From: Salinimonas profundi
GTDB lineage: Bacteria; Pseudomonadota; Gammaproteobacteria; Enterobacterales; Alteromonadaceae
DNA length: 64,000 nucleotides
Direction: 5' to 3'
Assembly: GCF_014750655.1 (NCBI RefSeq)
Contig: NZ_JABBXD010000001.1
Span: 729,102-793,101, forward strand
Position 1 is the first letter of the stretch, and every line of letters starts with the position of its first letter. The translations under genes were made by a program, and so were the position numbers. The notes under the pieces are model-generated. The model made no database searches, was not told the DNA's origin, and was given only the letters and a program-made list of their open reading frames with translations. This document shows, piece after piece, positions 45,576 to 55,451 of this stretch.

Positions 45576-46516
45576 CTTAAGGCTTCCAGTATTGCTGTGA
45601 GTTGCGCATCCAGCGGCGCAATGAAGGTAACGGGCTCTTCTGTTTGCGGGTGAAGTAAGCGAATACTGGCCGCGTGCAGGAATAATCTGTTGAGTCCGCT
45701 TTGCTGCATTTTCTGATCAAACTCAGTATTGCCGTATTTGCTGTCACAGGCGATAGGATGGCCCGCATGTAAACAATGCACGCGGATTTGGTGGGTCCGG
45801 CCGGTTATTGGTGATGCTTCCACCAGCGTCGCATCGGTGAATCGTTCCAACACGCGATAGCGTGTCTCAGAAGGTTTGCCCGCATCTGACACATTCACCA
45901 GTCGCTCACCGGATTGCAGCACATTTTTACGCAGCGGTGCCTTCACTTTGAAGCGATTTTCCGGCCATTGTCCACACACTAACGCCTGATAGCGCTTATC
46001 CATCTGACCGTTTCGCAGCTGTTCATGCATATGGCGCAGTGCCGAGCGCTTCTTTGCGATTAAAATACACCCGGAGGTGTCACGATCAAGTCGATGGACC
46101 AGTTCCATAAATTTGGCATCCGGGCGCAACGCGCGCAGCCCTTCAATCAGTCCAAAACTTAATCCGCTGCCACCGTGAACGGCGATGCCCGAAGGTTTGT
46201 TTATTACCATAATCCGGTCATCTTCATAAAGAATCTGATCGGTCAGCGCAGCAACCTTATCCAACTTTGGATTTGGCTTATCATCAGCCACCGGCACTCT
46301 GACCGGCGGCACCCGCACGACATCGTCTGCCTGCAGTTTGTATTCAGGTTTCACTCTGCCTTTATTTACCCGCACTTCGCCTTTACGCAAAATGCGATAG
46401 ATCATACTTTTGGGCACACCTTTTAACTGTGTGCGAAGAAAATTGTCGATGCGCTGGCCTGCCAAATCGGCTTCAACCGTGACAAATTTTACTTGAGGGG
46501 GGCTCTGTTCTTTCAT
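45572..46516 (-). CDS. rluC: 23S rRNA pseudouridine synthase RluC
   Basis: A 314-residue enzyme: S4 domain at about 19-70, then the RluA-type catalytic domain with Asp144 in HRLDRDTSG. Position next to rne and in front of the HAD phosphatase gene fits RluC, which makes pseudouridines 955, 2504 and 2580 in E. coli 23S rRNA. The gene diverges from rne across about 610 bases. Confidence 0.95.
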   Translation of the reverse strand: MKEQSPPQVKFVTVEADLAGQRIDNFLRTQLKGVPKSMIYRILRKGEVRVNKGRVKPEYKLQADDVVRVPPVRVPVADDKPNPKLDKVAALTDQILYEDDRIMVINKPSGIAVHGGSGLSFGLIEGLRALRPDAKFMELVHRLDRDTSGCILIAKKRSALRHMHEQLRNGQMDKRYQALVCGQWPENRFKVKAPLRKNVLQSGERLVNVSDAGKPSETRYRVLERFTDATLVEASPITGRTHQIRVHCLHAGHPIACDSKYGNTEFDQKMQQSGLNRLFLHAASIRLLHPQTEEPVTFIAPLDAQLTAILEALR

Positions 46517-47128
46517 GGCGGAGAGTATAAAGGATTTTTATTGTCTGTTCCTATCAGAGTTTGCTGTGTGACATTAAAAAACAGCCGTTTTGTCTCATAA
46601 TCACCGGGCTGATTAAAATAAGTCGCGCACGCACCTTTCTTTCCTTGCTTAGTTTCATACAATGGTGCGATAATCAAAGGGTTTAACGCGCATTGAACTG
46701 CCGTAAAACCGGTTTGAACAACCGAAATGTAACAGCCGCAATGATTCGGCAGCACAAATTCATTGCCTGAAGTGAGCCGCGTAGGTAGTACTAAAACCTT
46801 CCCTCACCAGAATATTGCGGCATTAAAACACCATGTTCGCCGTTTAGAAAACAGAATTGAAATGACAATCCTGATAGCAACGACATACCGCTATGAGGAT
46901 GATTAAAACGAAGTAAGAAACAGGGTCAGTCGTTCCCGACATCCACTAAATCACAGCCCGGGTGCGCGTTTGAAAGTGAAGTTAACGCGCAATGAAACAA
47001 GCAGGCTACGTGGATATTACGACGCAACAACAAAGTCCGCACCTTGCCGGGAGGCATCGTGATGAGGGTTTGCACACGTCAGTTTAATTTTGTGTCTAAG
47101 CGGCTGTAGCAAAGCAGAGTTAGATACA
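46517..47128. other. rluC-rne divergent region and long rne leader
   Basis: These 612 bases lie between rluC and rne. A long rne leader with autoregulatory structure is known in E. coli, and this one is of similar size. It contains a short upstream open frame at 47062-47109. The open frame on the minus strand in 46513-46755 looks fortuitous. Confidence 0.6.
47062..47109 (+). CDS. Possible 15-codon upstream open frame before rne
   Basis: ATG AGG GTT opens a 15-residue frame ending TAG at 47107-47109. A strong Shine-Dalgarno GGGAGG (47049-47054) lies seven bases before it, far better than the one before rne itself (19 bases further on). It could couple or restrain rne translation, or mark a ribosome standby site. 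Confidence 0.4.
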   Translation: MRVCTRQFNFVSKRL

Positions 47129-50100
47129 ATGAAAAGAATGTTAATAAATGCAACTCAGCAAGAAGAGTTGCGTGTTGCCCTTGTTGATGGGCAGCGCTTG
47201 TACGATTTGGACATCGAAAGCCCCGGTCACGAGCAAAAAAAGGCCAACATTTACAAAGGTAAAATCACCCGCGTAGAGCCTAGCCTTGAAGCTGCTTTTG
47301 TCGACTACGGCGCTGAGCGTCACGGATTCCTCCCTCTAAAAGAAATTGCCCGCACCTACTTTCCTAAAGGCTACAAATTTGAAGGCCGGCCTAATATCAA
47401 AGATGTCATCAAAGAAGGCCAGGAAGTTATTGTACAAATTGATAAAGAAGAACGTGGTCAAAAAGGTGCTGCATTAACCACCTTTTTGTCTCTGGCTGGC
47501 AGCTATCTGGTTCTGATGCCGAACAATCCTCGGGCCGGTGGAATTTCCCGTCGTATTGAAGGTGACGAGCGTACTGAACTTAAGCAGGCGCTAAGTAAAT
47601 TAGAGCTTCCGGACGGAATGGGTCTTATCGTACGTACCGCCGGAGTGGGTAAATCTTACGAAGAACTTGAATGGGATTTACGCGTACTTCTTAAGCACTG
47701 GCAGGCTGTTTGCGAAGAAGCAGACAAACGCCCTGCTCCCTTCCTGATTCATCAGGAGAGCAACGTTATTGTTCGTGCAATCCGGGATTATCTGCGCCGT
47801 GATATCGGTGAGATTCTGGTAGATAAAACTGCCGTTTATGAGCAGGCCGTTCAGCACATTGAGCTGGTGCGTCCCGACTTTGCTAATCGTGTAAAAAAAT
47901 ACGATGGCGGCGTTCCACTTTTCAGTCACTACCAAATCGAAAGTCAGATAGAATCCGCATTTCAGCGTGAAGTCCGTCTTCCCTCAGGCGGTTCAATTGT
48001 TATCGATCCGACTGAAGCCCTGACGTCGATAGACATTAACTCCGCTCGCGCCACGAAGGGTGGAGACATTGAAGAGACTGCACTGAACACGAACCTGGAA
48101 GCGGCAGATGAAATTGCTCGCCAGCTTCGTCTGCGAGACCTGGGTGGTCTGGTGGTCATCGATTTTATTGATATGACACCGGTACGCCATCAACGTGAAG
48201 TCGAGAATCGCCTGAAAGACGCGGTGCGCTCCGACCGGGCGCGGGTGCAGCTGGGACGTATTTCACGTTTTGGCCTGTTAGAAATGTCCCGACAGCGCTT
48301 ACGCCCTTCTCTGGGTGAGTCAAGCCATCATGTATGTCCACGCTGCTCTGGTCATGGGACTATCCGCGGTACCGAGTCGCTGGCGCTGTCTATTTTGCGC
48401 ATTATCGAAGAAGAAAGTATCAAAGATAACACCGGTCAGATTGAAGCCCAGCTGCCTGTACCGGTAGCCACTTATCTGCTGAATGAAAAGCGTAAATCCA
48501 TCAATGTGATTGAAAAGCGTCATGGGGTTCAGCTGCTGATTATCCCTAATCCAAACCTGGAAACGCCACATTATGAAGTCAGCCGTCGTCGCCCCGATGA
48601 GCTGATTGATGATGTCAGTTATGGCGTGACGCTGATTGACACGCCACAAACCAATGCAGATAAGCCTGCTGCAGCACCGGTCAAACGTGAAGAGCCAGCC
48701 ATTAAAGGCATGGTTGCGCCTGATGCCGCGCCTAAAGCACCGGTGAAGCCGGAAGCGAAGCCGGAAGCACCTGCGCCATCGCTGCTTTCCCGCATATCTG
48801 GCTGGTTAGGCGGTCTGCTTGGTGGTGGTTCTGCCAAAGAAGAGCAGGAAGCGGAAGAAGCACGTCAGGAACGCGAGAAACAGTCACGTAATAATCAGCG
48901 ACGTGGCGGTGATAACCGAAACCGCAAACCGCGCAACAATAAACAGCGCCGTGGAAAGCCCGCAGACAGTCAGGAGCGCGATGACAGTAACAAAGGCCAG
49001 CAAAAGCCTCAGCAGGATAAGCGTTCAGGTAAACCGAGCCCGCAAAATCGTAAGCCGCGTAAACAACAGCGCGACGAGAAACCTGACAACCGCGAAATCA
49101 AAGATCAGCCTGATGATAAGAGCAGCAAAGACGCTGGGAAGGATACCCAGCCAACGCCTAAGAAGAAGCAGGTAGCCGAGCGGCGTAAACGTCGTGATAT
49201 GCGTCGTTCAGTTCGGGTCCAGAAAGAAGAAACTCAGGTAAACGAGCAGGTTGATACGCAGGCTCAGGATAAGCCAGAGAATCAGGCAGCGACCACAACG
49301 CAAACCCGACAGCCAGATGCTGTGAATACGCCGGCTTCACCAGCGAAGGCACAGGAACCGGTTGTCGCCGAAGATAAAAAAGCCCCATCCTCTGACGAGC
49401 AACAGGAAGGTACGTCAGATGATAAGCGCGATAACACCGCAAACCGCGGTCGTAGCCGTCGCTCTCCACGTCATGTTCGTGCAGCGGGCCAACGACGCAA
49501 AAAAGGTGCACAGGAAGACAGTCAGTCACACAGCGGTGAGACCAGTGGTAAGACCGCATCTGAGCAAGAGTCAGCGCCTGCGACCAAAGATACAATTGCC
49601 GATCCGGTCAACAAAGCGTCTGAAATGCAGGCTAAGACAACGGGTAGCTCTGAGGACGCCGGGACTGAGCAAACGGCGCACAACGCACCGAAAAAGATGA
49701 AAGCGCAGACCGCCCAGCCCGTTGCTTATGATGAAAAGTCTGAAGCAGCAGCATATGCGACGCATTCCGACGAGTCGCAGGACGATGTCAAACAAACGCT
49801 GACTCAACAGGAAGATCAGTCAGTAAATACTGAACAAGCGCAAACGACGGCCAAGCCGGTTGAAATGCCGGACCAGGTTGATGCAGAAGCTGTCCAGAGC
49901 AATGATGATCATAAGCAGGATGAGCTGGCTCTTGATGTACCGGAAGCGACCACAAAGCCAGAGGAAAAGCCGCGTGAAAAGTACCGTGCCGATGGTCAGC
50001 GCCTGAATAGTCAGGATAGCACGCCTCAACAGGTCGAAATTAACCTTGATACCGAAGAGCGCGCGCCTGTAGTTGAAACGTCACAGCCAGAGCAAAAGGC

Positions 50101-50386
50101 CGTTGAAACTAACGCCGATAAAGCCAGTCAGTCTGTGCCAAAAGCTGATACACGAGGCGATGTTGCACCGACCAGCCTTGCGGCAAGTGGTCGAGGTAAA
50201 ATCCGCGTATCACATCCAACAGCAGTACCGGAGACTGTCAACACTGAGTTTCAGGACGTCAGTCTGACGGCGCGTAAAGATGATGATCGCCCTTCTCTTG
50301 CTGTTTCAGGAAAGCGAGCTGTGCAGTCTGAAGCGAAATCCCGCGCTTCAGCACCTGCTACCAACCCGGGCAATAATGCGGCCTGA
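47129..50386 (+). CDS. rne: Ribonuclease E
   Basis: About 1085 residues from [10 protein letters not shown] at 47129. The catalytic N-terminal half has the S1 domain (about 36-120), metal residues Asp302 and Asp345 and the zinc-link CPRCSGHG (C403, C406). After about residue 540 the chain is disordered: an amphipathic membrane anchor [15 protein letters not shown] at about 550-570, an Arg-rich RNA-binding tract, a very long Gln/Glu/Lys/Pro-rich scaffold region and a short conserved tail near the end that probably binds PNPase. RNase E starts mRNA decay and processes rRNA and tRNA. The scaffold half is longer than or equal to the E. coli one and poorly conserved in sequence. Confidence 0.97.
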   Translation: MKRMLINATQQEELRVALVDGQRLYDLDIESPGHEQKKANIYKGKITRVEPSLEAAFVDYGAERHGFLPLKEIARTYFPKGYKFEGRPNIKDVIKEGQEVIVQIDKEERGQKGAALTTFLSLAGSYLVLMPNNPRAGGISRRIEGDERTELKQALSKLELPDGMGLIVRTAGVGKSYEELEWDLRVLLKHWQAVCEEADKRPAPFLIHQESNVIVRAIRDYLRRDIGEILVDKTAVYEQAVQHIELVRPDFANRVKKYDGGVPLFSHYQIESQIESAFQREVRLPSGGSIVIDPTEALTSIDINSARATKGGDIEETALNTNLEAADEIARQLRLRDLGGLVVIDFIDMTPVRHQREVENRLKDAVRSDRARVQLGRISRFGLLEMSRQRLRPSLGESSHHVCPRCSGHGTIRGTESLALSILRIIEEESIKDNTGQIEAQLPVPVATYLLNEKRKSINVIEKRHGVQLLIIPNPNLETPHYEVSRRRPDELIDDVSYGVTLIDTPQTNADKPAAAPVKREEPAIKGMVAPDAAPKAPVKPEAKPEAPAPSLLSRISGWLGGLLGGGSAKEEQEAEEARQEREKQSRNNQRRGGDNRNRKPRNNKQRRGKPADSQERDDSNKGQQKPQQDKRSGKPSPQNRKPRKQQRDEKPDNREIKDQPDDKSSKDAGKDTQPTPKKKQVAERRKRRDMRRSVRVQKEETQVNEQVDTQAQDKPENQAATTTQTRQPDAVNTPASPAKAQEPVVAEDKKAPSSDEQQEGTSDDKRDNTANRGRSRRSPRHVRAAGQRRKKGAQEDSQSHSGETSGKTASEQESAPATKDTIADPVNKASEMQAKTTGSSEDAGTEQTAHNAPKKMKAQTAQPVAYDEKSEAAAYATHSDESQDDVKQTLTQQEDQSVNTEQAQTTAKPVEMPDQVDAEAVQSNDDHKQDELALDVPEATTKPEEKPREKYRADGQRLNSQDSTPQQVEINLDTEERAPVVETSQPEQKAVETNADKASQSVPKADTRGDVAPTSLAASGRGKIRVSHPTAVPETVNTEFQDVSLTARKDDDRPSLAVSGKRAVQSEAKSRASAPATNPGNNAA

Positions 50387-50398
50387 TGGCCATCTATC

Positions 50399-50429
50399 CA
50401 GGCTGCTGCGTCTTGCAGCAGCCTGATTT
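50399..50429 (+). terminator. Intrinsic terminator of rne
   Basis: CAGGCTGCTGC (50399-50409) and GCAGCAGCCTG (50415-50425) with a five-base loop, followed by ATTTATT. The next gene starts at 50433. Confidence 0.75.
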
Positions 50430-50432
50430 ATT

Positions 50433-51440
50433 ATGAATGAGACAGTCGACCAGGTATTTAAAGCATGGGTGAGTGAGCAGCTTGATGATCCTGATGTTCA
50501 TGCTTTTTCTCTGCTTCAGAGGTTATGGAGCGGCTATGGACAATGTTTTCGCTTCTTCTCTCCAAAATATAATTGCAGTCTGGTTGCTAAAGCTGTAAAG
50601 CCGCCCGACATACTCAGCCACCCTAAAGGCTGGAATAATAACGACAGCCATCAACGAAAACTCACGTCCTATCAGATTGAACGCACTTTTTATTCACAGT
50701 TTCGCGCCCGTCTGATGCTCCCTGCCCCTGAATTAATTACAGAAGATAAACGCGGTGACGCAATGCTTCTGATTATGACAGATTTAGACAGTCAGGGATT
50801 TGACCAACGCTATGAAACACTTAACATTGACCAGGCCAGCCTCGTGCTTCGCTATCTGGCTGGTTTTCATGCCACATTTCTCTTTTCCCGTGAGGATATC
50901 GTCACGCAGGCGCAGGGATTATGGCCCAGGGGAACATACTGGCACTTAGATACGCGTCAGCATGAGTTTAGCGCTATGGCTGATGGTTTCCTAAAACACT
51001 CTGCGCACAGGATTGACAGAGCGCTTGCCAACTGCCCCTATCAGACTGTTGTTCACGGTGATGCTAAAGTGGCAAACTTTTGTTTTACAGCCGACGCTAA
51101 ACAAACCTGCAATATAGCAGCAGTGGACTTCCAGTACCCGGGTGCAGGTATCGGCGTTCAGGATGTTGCTTATTTCATTGGTAGTGCGCTAAGTGAAGAC
51201 GACCAGGCTGAGGCGACTGGCACCTGTCTGGATGTATATTTTGAGGCGCTACGAAATGCTATGCCGCTATCTTCATCGGCTAGCAGGTTTCACCCTGAAG
51301 AGGTGGAACAAAGCTGGCGGGCCCTCTATCCCATAGCATGTGCCGATTTTCAGCGCTTTCTGGAAGGCTGGAGCCCCGGGCACTGGAAGCTCAACACAAC
51401 ACTGAATCACTATACGCAAAAAGCATTATCGTCTTTTTAG
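50433..51440 (+). CDS. CHK/ecdysteroid-kinase-like phosphotransferase
   Basis: A 335-residue protein-kinase-fold phosphotransferase of the EcKinase-like/CHK or aminoglycoside-phosphotransferase superfamily. The Brenner motif is VVHGDAKVANFCF and the metal-binding DFQ in AAVDFQYPG. Bacterial members occur in marine proteobacteria with unknown small-molecule substrates. It begins within about 50 bases of the rne stop, after a terminator, and is not linked to any pathway gene. Confidence 0.82.
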   Translation: MNETVDQVFKAWVSEQLDDPDVHAFSLLQRLWSGYGQCFRFFSPKYNCSLVAKAVKPPDILSHPKGWNNNDSHQRKLTSYQIERTFYSQFRARLMLPAPELITEDKRGDAMLLIMTDLDSQGFDQRYETLNIDQASLVLRYLAGFHATFLFSREDIVTQAQGLWPRGTYWHLDTRQHEFSAMADGFLKHSAHRIDRALANCPYQTVVHGDAKVANFCFTADAKQTCNIAAVDFQYPGAGIGVQDVAYFIGSALSEDDQAEATGTCLDVYFEALRNAMPLSSSASRFHPEEVEQSWRALYPIACADFQRFLEGWSPGHWKLNTTLNHYTQKALSSF

Positions 51441-51468
51441 GAGTGATTCAGCATCCATTTGCCTGACC

Positions 51469-52386
51469 TCAAAGCGCCGGATGTTGAAGCGTCTCCTCCA
51501 TCCATTTTCTTACCGTTTTAAGTAGTGGATCATTGTCCGTGGAATTATGCCAGTACATATGTATAGGCAAAGCGGGAATATCCACGGGCATCGGATGTTG
51601 TGCCAACGGTATCTCACGACAAATTTGACGGGCATAGTTATCGGGCACCGTGAGCAATAAGTCCGAATGCATTGCTACATCCGCGGCGGCAATATAATGC
51701 TCACATATCATTGCGATATGCCGGTGATGCCCACTTGCGGCTAATGCCATATCCACATGATTGACTAGCGAACGTCTGGCCGATATCAGCACATGTTGTG
51801 CCGTTACGTATGCGGTTTTCGTCAGGCGCTTGCCGAGTGGGTGGTCCGGACGGCACAACAGAACAAACGGCTCTGTACAAATCCCTCGCTGTTGGATATC
51901 GGCCCTGGCGGGCACCATTGCATCTATTGCTATATCAATCTCGCCACGGCTAAGACTTTCGGTCATTTCTTCCAGTGGTATATGCATGCTTTGAATGCTC
52001 ACCCTGGGCGCATTTTCATCCAGCTTTCTCTTCAGCGTTTTAAGCAGTGATAGTTCAAAAACATCTCTGAGCCCCAGTTTTACAGTACGACTGAAAGACG
52101 ACAATGTACCGGACCATGGCGTAGTAATACTCAGATGTAAGGCGTCCAGAGATTGTTGAACATCAGGGATGATCTGCTGACACCGACCCGTGGGTACCAT
52201 TCGCCGCCCGTGTCGCTCAAATAGAGGATCATCAAGCATGTCCCTTAGCCGGGACAAAGCATGACTCACCGCTGGCTGGGTCAGGTTAAGGTCCTGTGCG
52301 GCTGCGGTAATGGAGCCCTCACGATAAATCGCGGCGAGTACCACAAATAAATTCAAATCAAATTTGCTATGCATGGCATTTATCAT
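51469..52386 (-). CDS. LysR-family transcriptional regulator
   Basis: A 305-residue regulator. The winged-helix DNA-binding domain (about 8-68) includes GSITAAAQDLNLTQPAVSHALSRLR; the effector domain follows and ends normally. The start may instead be the ATG at 52374 (MHSKFDLNLF), which matches typical LysR starts. LysR proteins usually control a divergently transcribed neighbour, but the 1.2 kb on that side has no clear gene. The CHK-like kinase gene converges from the other side. Confidence 0.93.
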   Translation of the reverse strand: MINAMHSKFDLNLFVVLAAIYREGSITAAAQDLNLTQPAVSHALSRLRDMLDDPLFERHGRRMVPTGRCQQIIPDVQQSLDALHLSITTPWSGTLSSFSRTVKLGLRDVFELSLLKTLKRKLDENAPRVSIQSMHIPLEEMTESLSRGEIDIAIDAMVPARADIQQRGICTEPFVLLCRPDHPLGKRLTKTAYVTAQHVLISARRSLVNHVDMALAASGHHRHIAMICEHYIAAADVAMHSDLLLTVPDNYARQICREIPLAQHPMPVDIPALPIHMYWHNSTDNDPLLKTVRKWMEETLQHPAL

Positions 52387-53562
52387 ATCGCATTAACATC
52401 AATCACTTTTCTTTATTATTCACAGCCCTACTTTGTATATAACCAATACAGCAGAATAGCTTTGTCATCAACACCCGTTCCCGAAAGATTGACCCGAGGC
52501 GCTGATCGTTTTGCGATGATGTCCCCCCACTTTCGATAACGCTGCTGACCGCCAGTATTGTAAGAAGTGCCGGCTTTCACCGGTATTTCATTTGTTCGCC
52601 AACTAAGGGGGGTGGTGAAGGACCCGCCTGTCACATTTCGCTTTAAAACTGTATATCTTCTGACCCATTGTGGATTAACCCAGTGGGTCAACAGTTTTCA
52701 ATGATGCGGACATCAGACTTGGTCAGCGTCTCTCACGAGTTAGAAATTGTCGATGGCCGCTTTCCTGTCAATAATTCAGCGTTTGCTTCACTGGCTAGAA
52801 ACTGGATCTCATCTCGCAGGACGTCTGTATTTTTGAAAACGGCGACCGTTAATGCCTCTGAATGAGTAACATGTGGGAATTTTCAGCCGGGTACCATAAG
52901 TTACTTCACGAAGATGACAGCTTGTTAAATTAATCCGACAACGCTCGTATTGGCAAAAACCTTTACAACCGGCAGCATTCGTCATCATGTTTGATATCGA
53001 ACTGTCTTTTCAGACGAACGCGTTAACATCTTTACGCCGAACACACCGACAGGTTTATGCAGGCATTTTCGTTGATGCCTTTTACTACTCTGCCCGTCTT
53101 ATTACGTCCCCCTGTGACACCAAACATCACCTCAAGGGCTTATACTCGCTGTCAGCCTGAACAGTATGGCAGTGGAGTGCGAAATACTCTTACAGACGCA
53201 TGTTGCACTTGTTAGATTTATCGCGCGCCAGGCAGTGCAACAGGTTACCTGATTAGAAACGATGTACGCTTTTCGCCAATATTTGCAAAACATTATTTAT
53301 TGAAGCCGGAATTCAGCATGTCGTCATGGCACGAGTTATTGCGATTGCTCTTCTGGATACGCCCTGTCATTCCATGGTAGTTGCTCTTCACAGTCTTTTA
53401 ATCTTTACCGGGCCTCTCACCGATACTTTCCTGGCGCCAAAACTTTTTTCAAAATTGTTACATAGAGATAGGTCATCCAACGCCAATTATTCATAAAAAT
53501 GTTCTGCGATTTTGACGCTTTTCGCGTAAGCTTAAGCAAAAATAACTATAGGGAAACTGGGA
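52387..53562. other. 1.2-kb stretch without a convincing gene
   Basis: The region after the LysR gene's start holds only short open frames. One, on the minus strand at 52428-52691 (87 codons), reads like protein in places but shows no family and may be a decayed fragment. A seven-base inverted repeat TGACCCA/TGGGTCA lies at 52661-52690. Nothing else stands out. Confidence 0.5.
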
Positions 53563-54018
53563 TTGACGATTTGGGTAGATGCGGATGCCTGCCCGGCACC
53601 GATAAAAGAAATACTGTTTCGTGCAGCATCGCGTACCAAGGTTCAGGTCACGTTAGTAGCCAACCATTATATGAAGACACCAGCGACCAAGTTCGTTAAC
53701 TTGCTTCAGGTAAGCAGCGGGTTTGACGTTGCTGATGATGAGATTGTACAGCGATGTCAGTCTGGCGAACTTGTCATTACCTCTGATATTCCCCTGGCAG
53801 ATATGGTGATAGATAAAGGCTGTACCGTGTTAAGTGCACGTGGAGAGCGCCTGACCAAAGAAAATATTAAGTCCCGTCTCAACATTCGAGACTTTATGGA
53901 CACGCTGAGAAGCAGCGGTGTTCAGACAGGCGGACCGGCAGCATTGTCGCAATCCGAAAAACAAGAATTTGCTAACCAATTGGATCGGTGGCTCAACCAG
54001 CATAGTGCTGGTAATTAG
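53563..54018 (+). CDS. yaiI: YaiI/YqxD family (DUF188) protein
   Basis: A 151-residue protein with the family start [14 protein letters not shown], then [30 protein letters not shown] and [14 protein letters not shown]. It starts with TTG after a GGGAAACTGGG ribosome region. The fold is PIN-like, with conserved Asp residues suggesting nuclease activity, but the function is unknown. A GNAT gene follows after 24 bases on the same strand. Confidence 0.93.
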   Translation: MTIWVDADACPAPIKEILFRAASRTKVQVTLVANHYMKTPATKFVNLLQVSSGFDVADDEIVQRCQSGELVITSDIPLADMVIDKGCTVLSARGERLTKENIKSRLNIRDFMDTLRSSGVQTGGPAALSQSEKQEFANQLDRWLNQHSAGN

Positions 54019-54042
54019 CCGCGCGGTAATACAGTAAGAAAT

Positions 54043-54549
54043 ATGGATATTCGTATTATTTCCCCAACAGAGGCATTTGAATCCTGCTACCGTCAATATA
54101 TTGAAGAACTCGGCGAAGAAGAACGCTATCCAATGCCGATGGATTTAGCCTACCGGGATTTTCCGGCCTTAATTCAAACCCTTGAAGACTACGAATACGG
54201 CTTAAATTTGCCAGAAGGGCTGGTACCCAATTCCACATACTGGCTAATCTGTAACAATAAATTGGCCGGAGTGGCCAACCTTCGACATGATCTCAATGCG
54301 CAATTGATTCACGCTGGCGGTCATATTGGTATTGGTATCAGACCCCGGTTCAGGGGAGTCGGTCTTGGTGCATTGCTACTGGCTTACACCATTGAGAAAG
54401 CGCACGACCGGGCAATCAAGCCAGTCATGGTTCACTGTTATCAGGACAACGCTGCATCGGTGGGAATGATTACCGCTTGTGGTGGCCGACTGGAAAGCCA
54501 GATTGAGTTAAACGATAAAATAGTATCGCGCTACACCATATTCAGATAA
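54043..54549 (+). CDS. GNAT-family N-acetyltransferase
   Basis: A 168-residue acetyltransferase. The acetyl-CoA motif A is GIGIRPRFRGVGLGALLLAY and the following region KPVMVHCYQDNAAS resembles motif B. The N-terminal part (FESCYRQYIEELGEEERYPMP) matches a group annotated only as GNAT, possibly acting on a small molecule. Downstream is a very strong bidirectional terminator. Confidence 0.87.
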   Translation: MDIRIISPTEAFESCYRQYIEELGEEERYPMPMDLAYRDFPALIQTLEDYEYGLNLPEGLVPNSTYWLICNNKLAGVANLRHDLNAQLIHAGGHIGIGIRPRFRGVGLGALLLAYTIEKAHDRAIKPVMVHCYQDNAASVGMITACGGRLESQIELNDKIVSRYTIFR

Positions 54550-54584
54550 TGCATTAACACATCAGGACAACACGTCTGGTGCTT

Positions 54585-54630
54585 ACAGACATAGAAAAGC
54601 CCGTCTCAAAGCGGGCTTTTCTATGTCTGT
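54585..54630. terminator. Bidirectional terminator with 19-base perfect arms
   Basis: ACAGACATAGAAAAGCCCG (54585-54603) pairs with its complement at 54612-54630 around an eight-base loop. It separates the convergent GNAT and solute-binding genes. The A- and T-rich bases within the arms serve as T-tracts in both directions. Confidence 0.9.
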
Positions 54631-54642
54631 AGAAGACTGCGT

Positions 54643-55443
54643 CTATCGGCGGTCGTAATTGACCGGCTTCTCAGGATGCTGATAAAACCCTTCTTTAAGC
54701 AAGCGTTTGAAACGCTGCATTTTTCCTTCTAGCGTGATTTCTTCAAGCCCTCTGTTAAATAACTCCAAAACAAGACGACTGTTTTTACGTCCTTTAGGAA
54801 TAAGAAGGTGAGTCGTTACCGTTGAAAGATAGGTTTCCAGGCGAACCACGTCGTTACGATCATCCTGATTAAACTCGCGCTCGAGCAAATACCAGCCCGT
54901 CAGTTCATCAATAGGAAAAATATCAATTTCGCCATCAATCAGCGCCTGAAAATTTTCTTCGTCTGTATCAAAGGTGGCAACATTCTTATTATTTTCGATA
55001 TAGCCGGTCAGCTCATCGGTATACAAGTAACCTTTTGTAATCCCCATTTTGTACTGGTCTAAATCGCTCAATGTATTCCATTGTTGCACCGGACCATTAC
55101 GACGCACATAGAAAACCAGACTTTCCGCTGTTATAGGTTTGCTGTGCAGAAACTCATCTTCACGGCTGCGCACAAAATTTCCGTAAGATACCGCATCATA
55201 GTCACCATTTTTAGCGGCTTGCAGCGCATCTTCCCACTTCAGGGACGTGAATTCGACCACAACGCCGGTCTCAAGAAATGCTTCAGTGATAATGTGATTG
55301 ATGTACCCCTCATGTTCCATGTCAGTTGAGGTGTAAGGTGGGTATTCCGTTGTCGCGATCTCAAGCTTTAACCATGCATGGGCCCAGCTTTGGGCGGGCA
55401 ATAGCAAAACCGCCGTAAGTAATAAAGTAGTAATTCGCATCAT
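54643..55443 (-). CDS. Periplasmic solute-binding protein, family 3-like
   Basis: A 266-residue secreted protein (signal peptide ending SWAHAW region) with the SBP_bac_3 pattern: TEYPPYTSTDMEHEGYIN, GDYDAVSYGNFVRSREDEF and a C-terminal LLKEGFYQ. It lies eight bases after a porin gene on the same strand, and the GGGGATAC ribosome site is good. No permease is nearby. Together with the porin it may bring a solute to the inner membrane or sense one. Confidence 0.82.
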   Translation of the reverse strand: MMRITTLLLTAVLLLPAQSWAHAWLKLEIATTEYPPYTSTDMEHEGYINHIITEAFLETGVVVEFTSLKWEDALQAAKNGDYDAVSYGNFVRSREDEFLHSKPITAESLVFYVRRNGPVQQWNTLSDLDQYKMGITKGYLYTDELTGYIENNKNVATFDTDEENFQALIDGEIDIFPIDELTGWYLLEREFNQDDRNDVVRLETYLSTVTTHLLIPKGRKNSRLVLELFNRGLEEITLEGKMQRFKRLLKEGFYQHPEKPVNYDRR

Positions 55444-55451
55444 GTATCCCC

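Noticed and set aside
46513-46755. 80-codon minus-strand open frame upstream of rluC
   Set aside because: It has no ribosome site of note and no family pattern, and it lies in the long rne/rluC divergent leader region.
49158-49595. 145-codon open frame antisense to rne
   Set aside because: It lies opposite the low-complexity scaffold region of rne, has no ribosome site or recognisable domain, and is best explained as a shadow of biased codons.
52428-52691. 87-codon minus-strand open frame in the gene desert
   Set aside because: Parts look protein-like, but there is no clear start signal or family match. I mention it as a possible remnant rather than call a gene.
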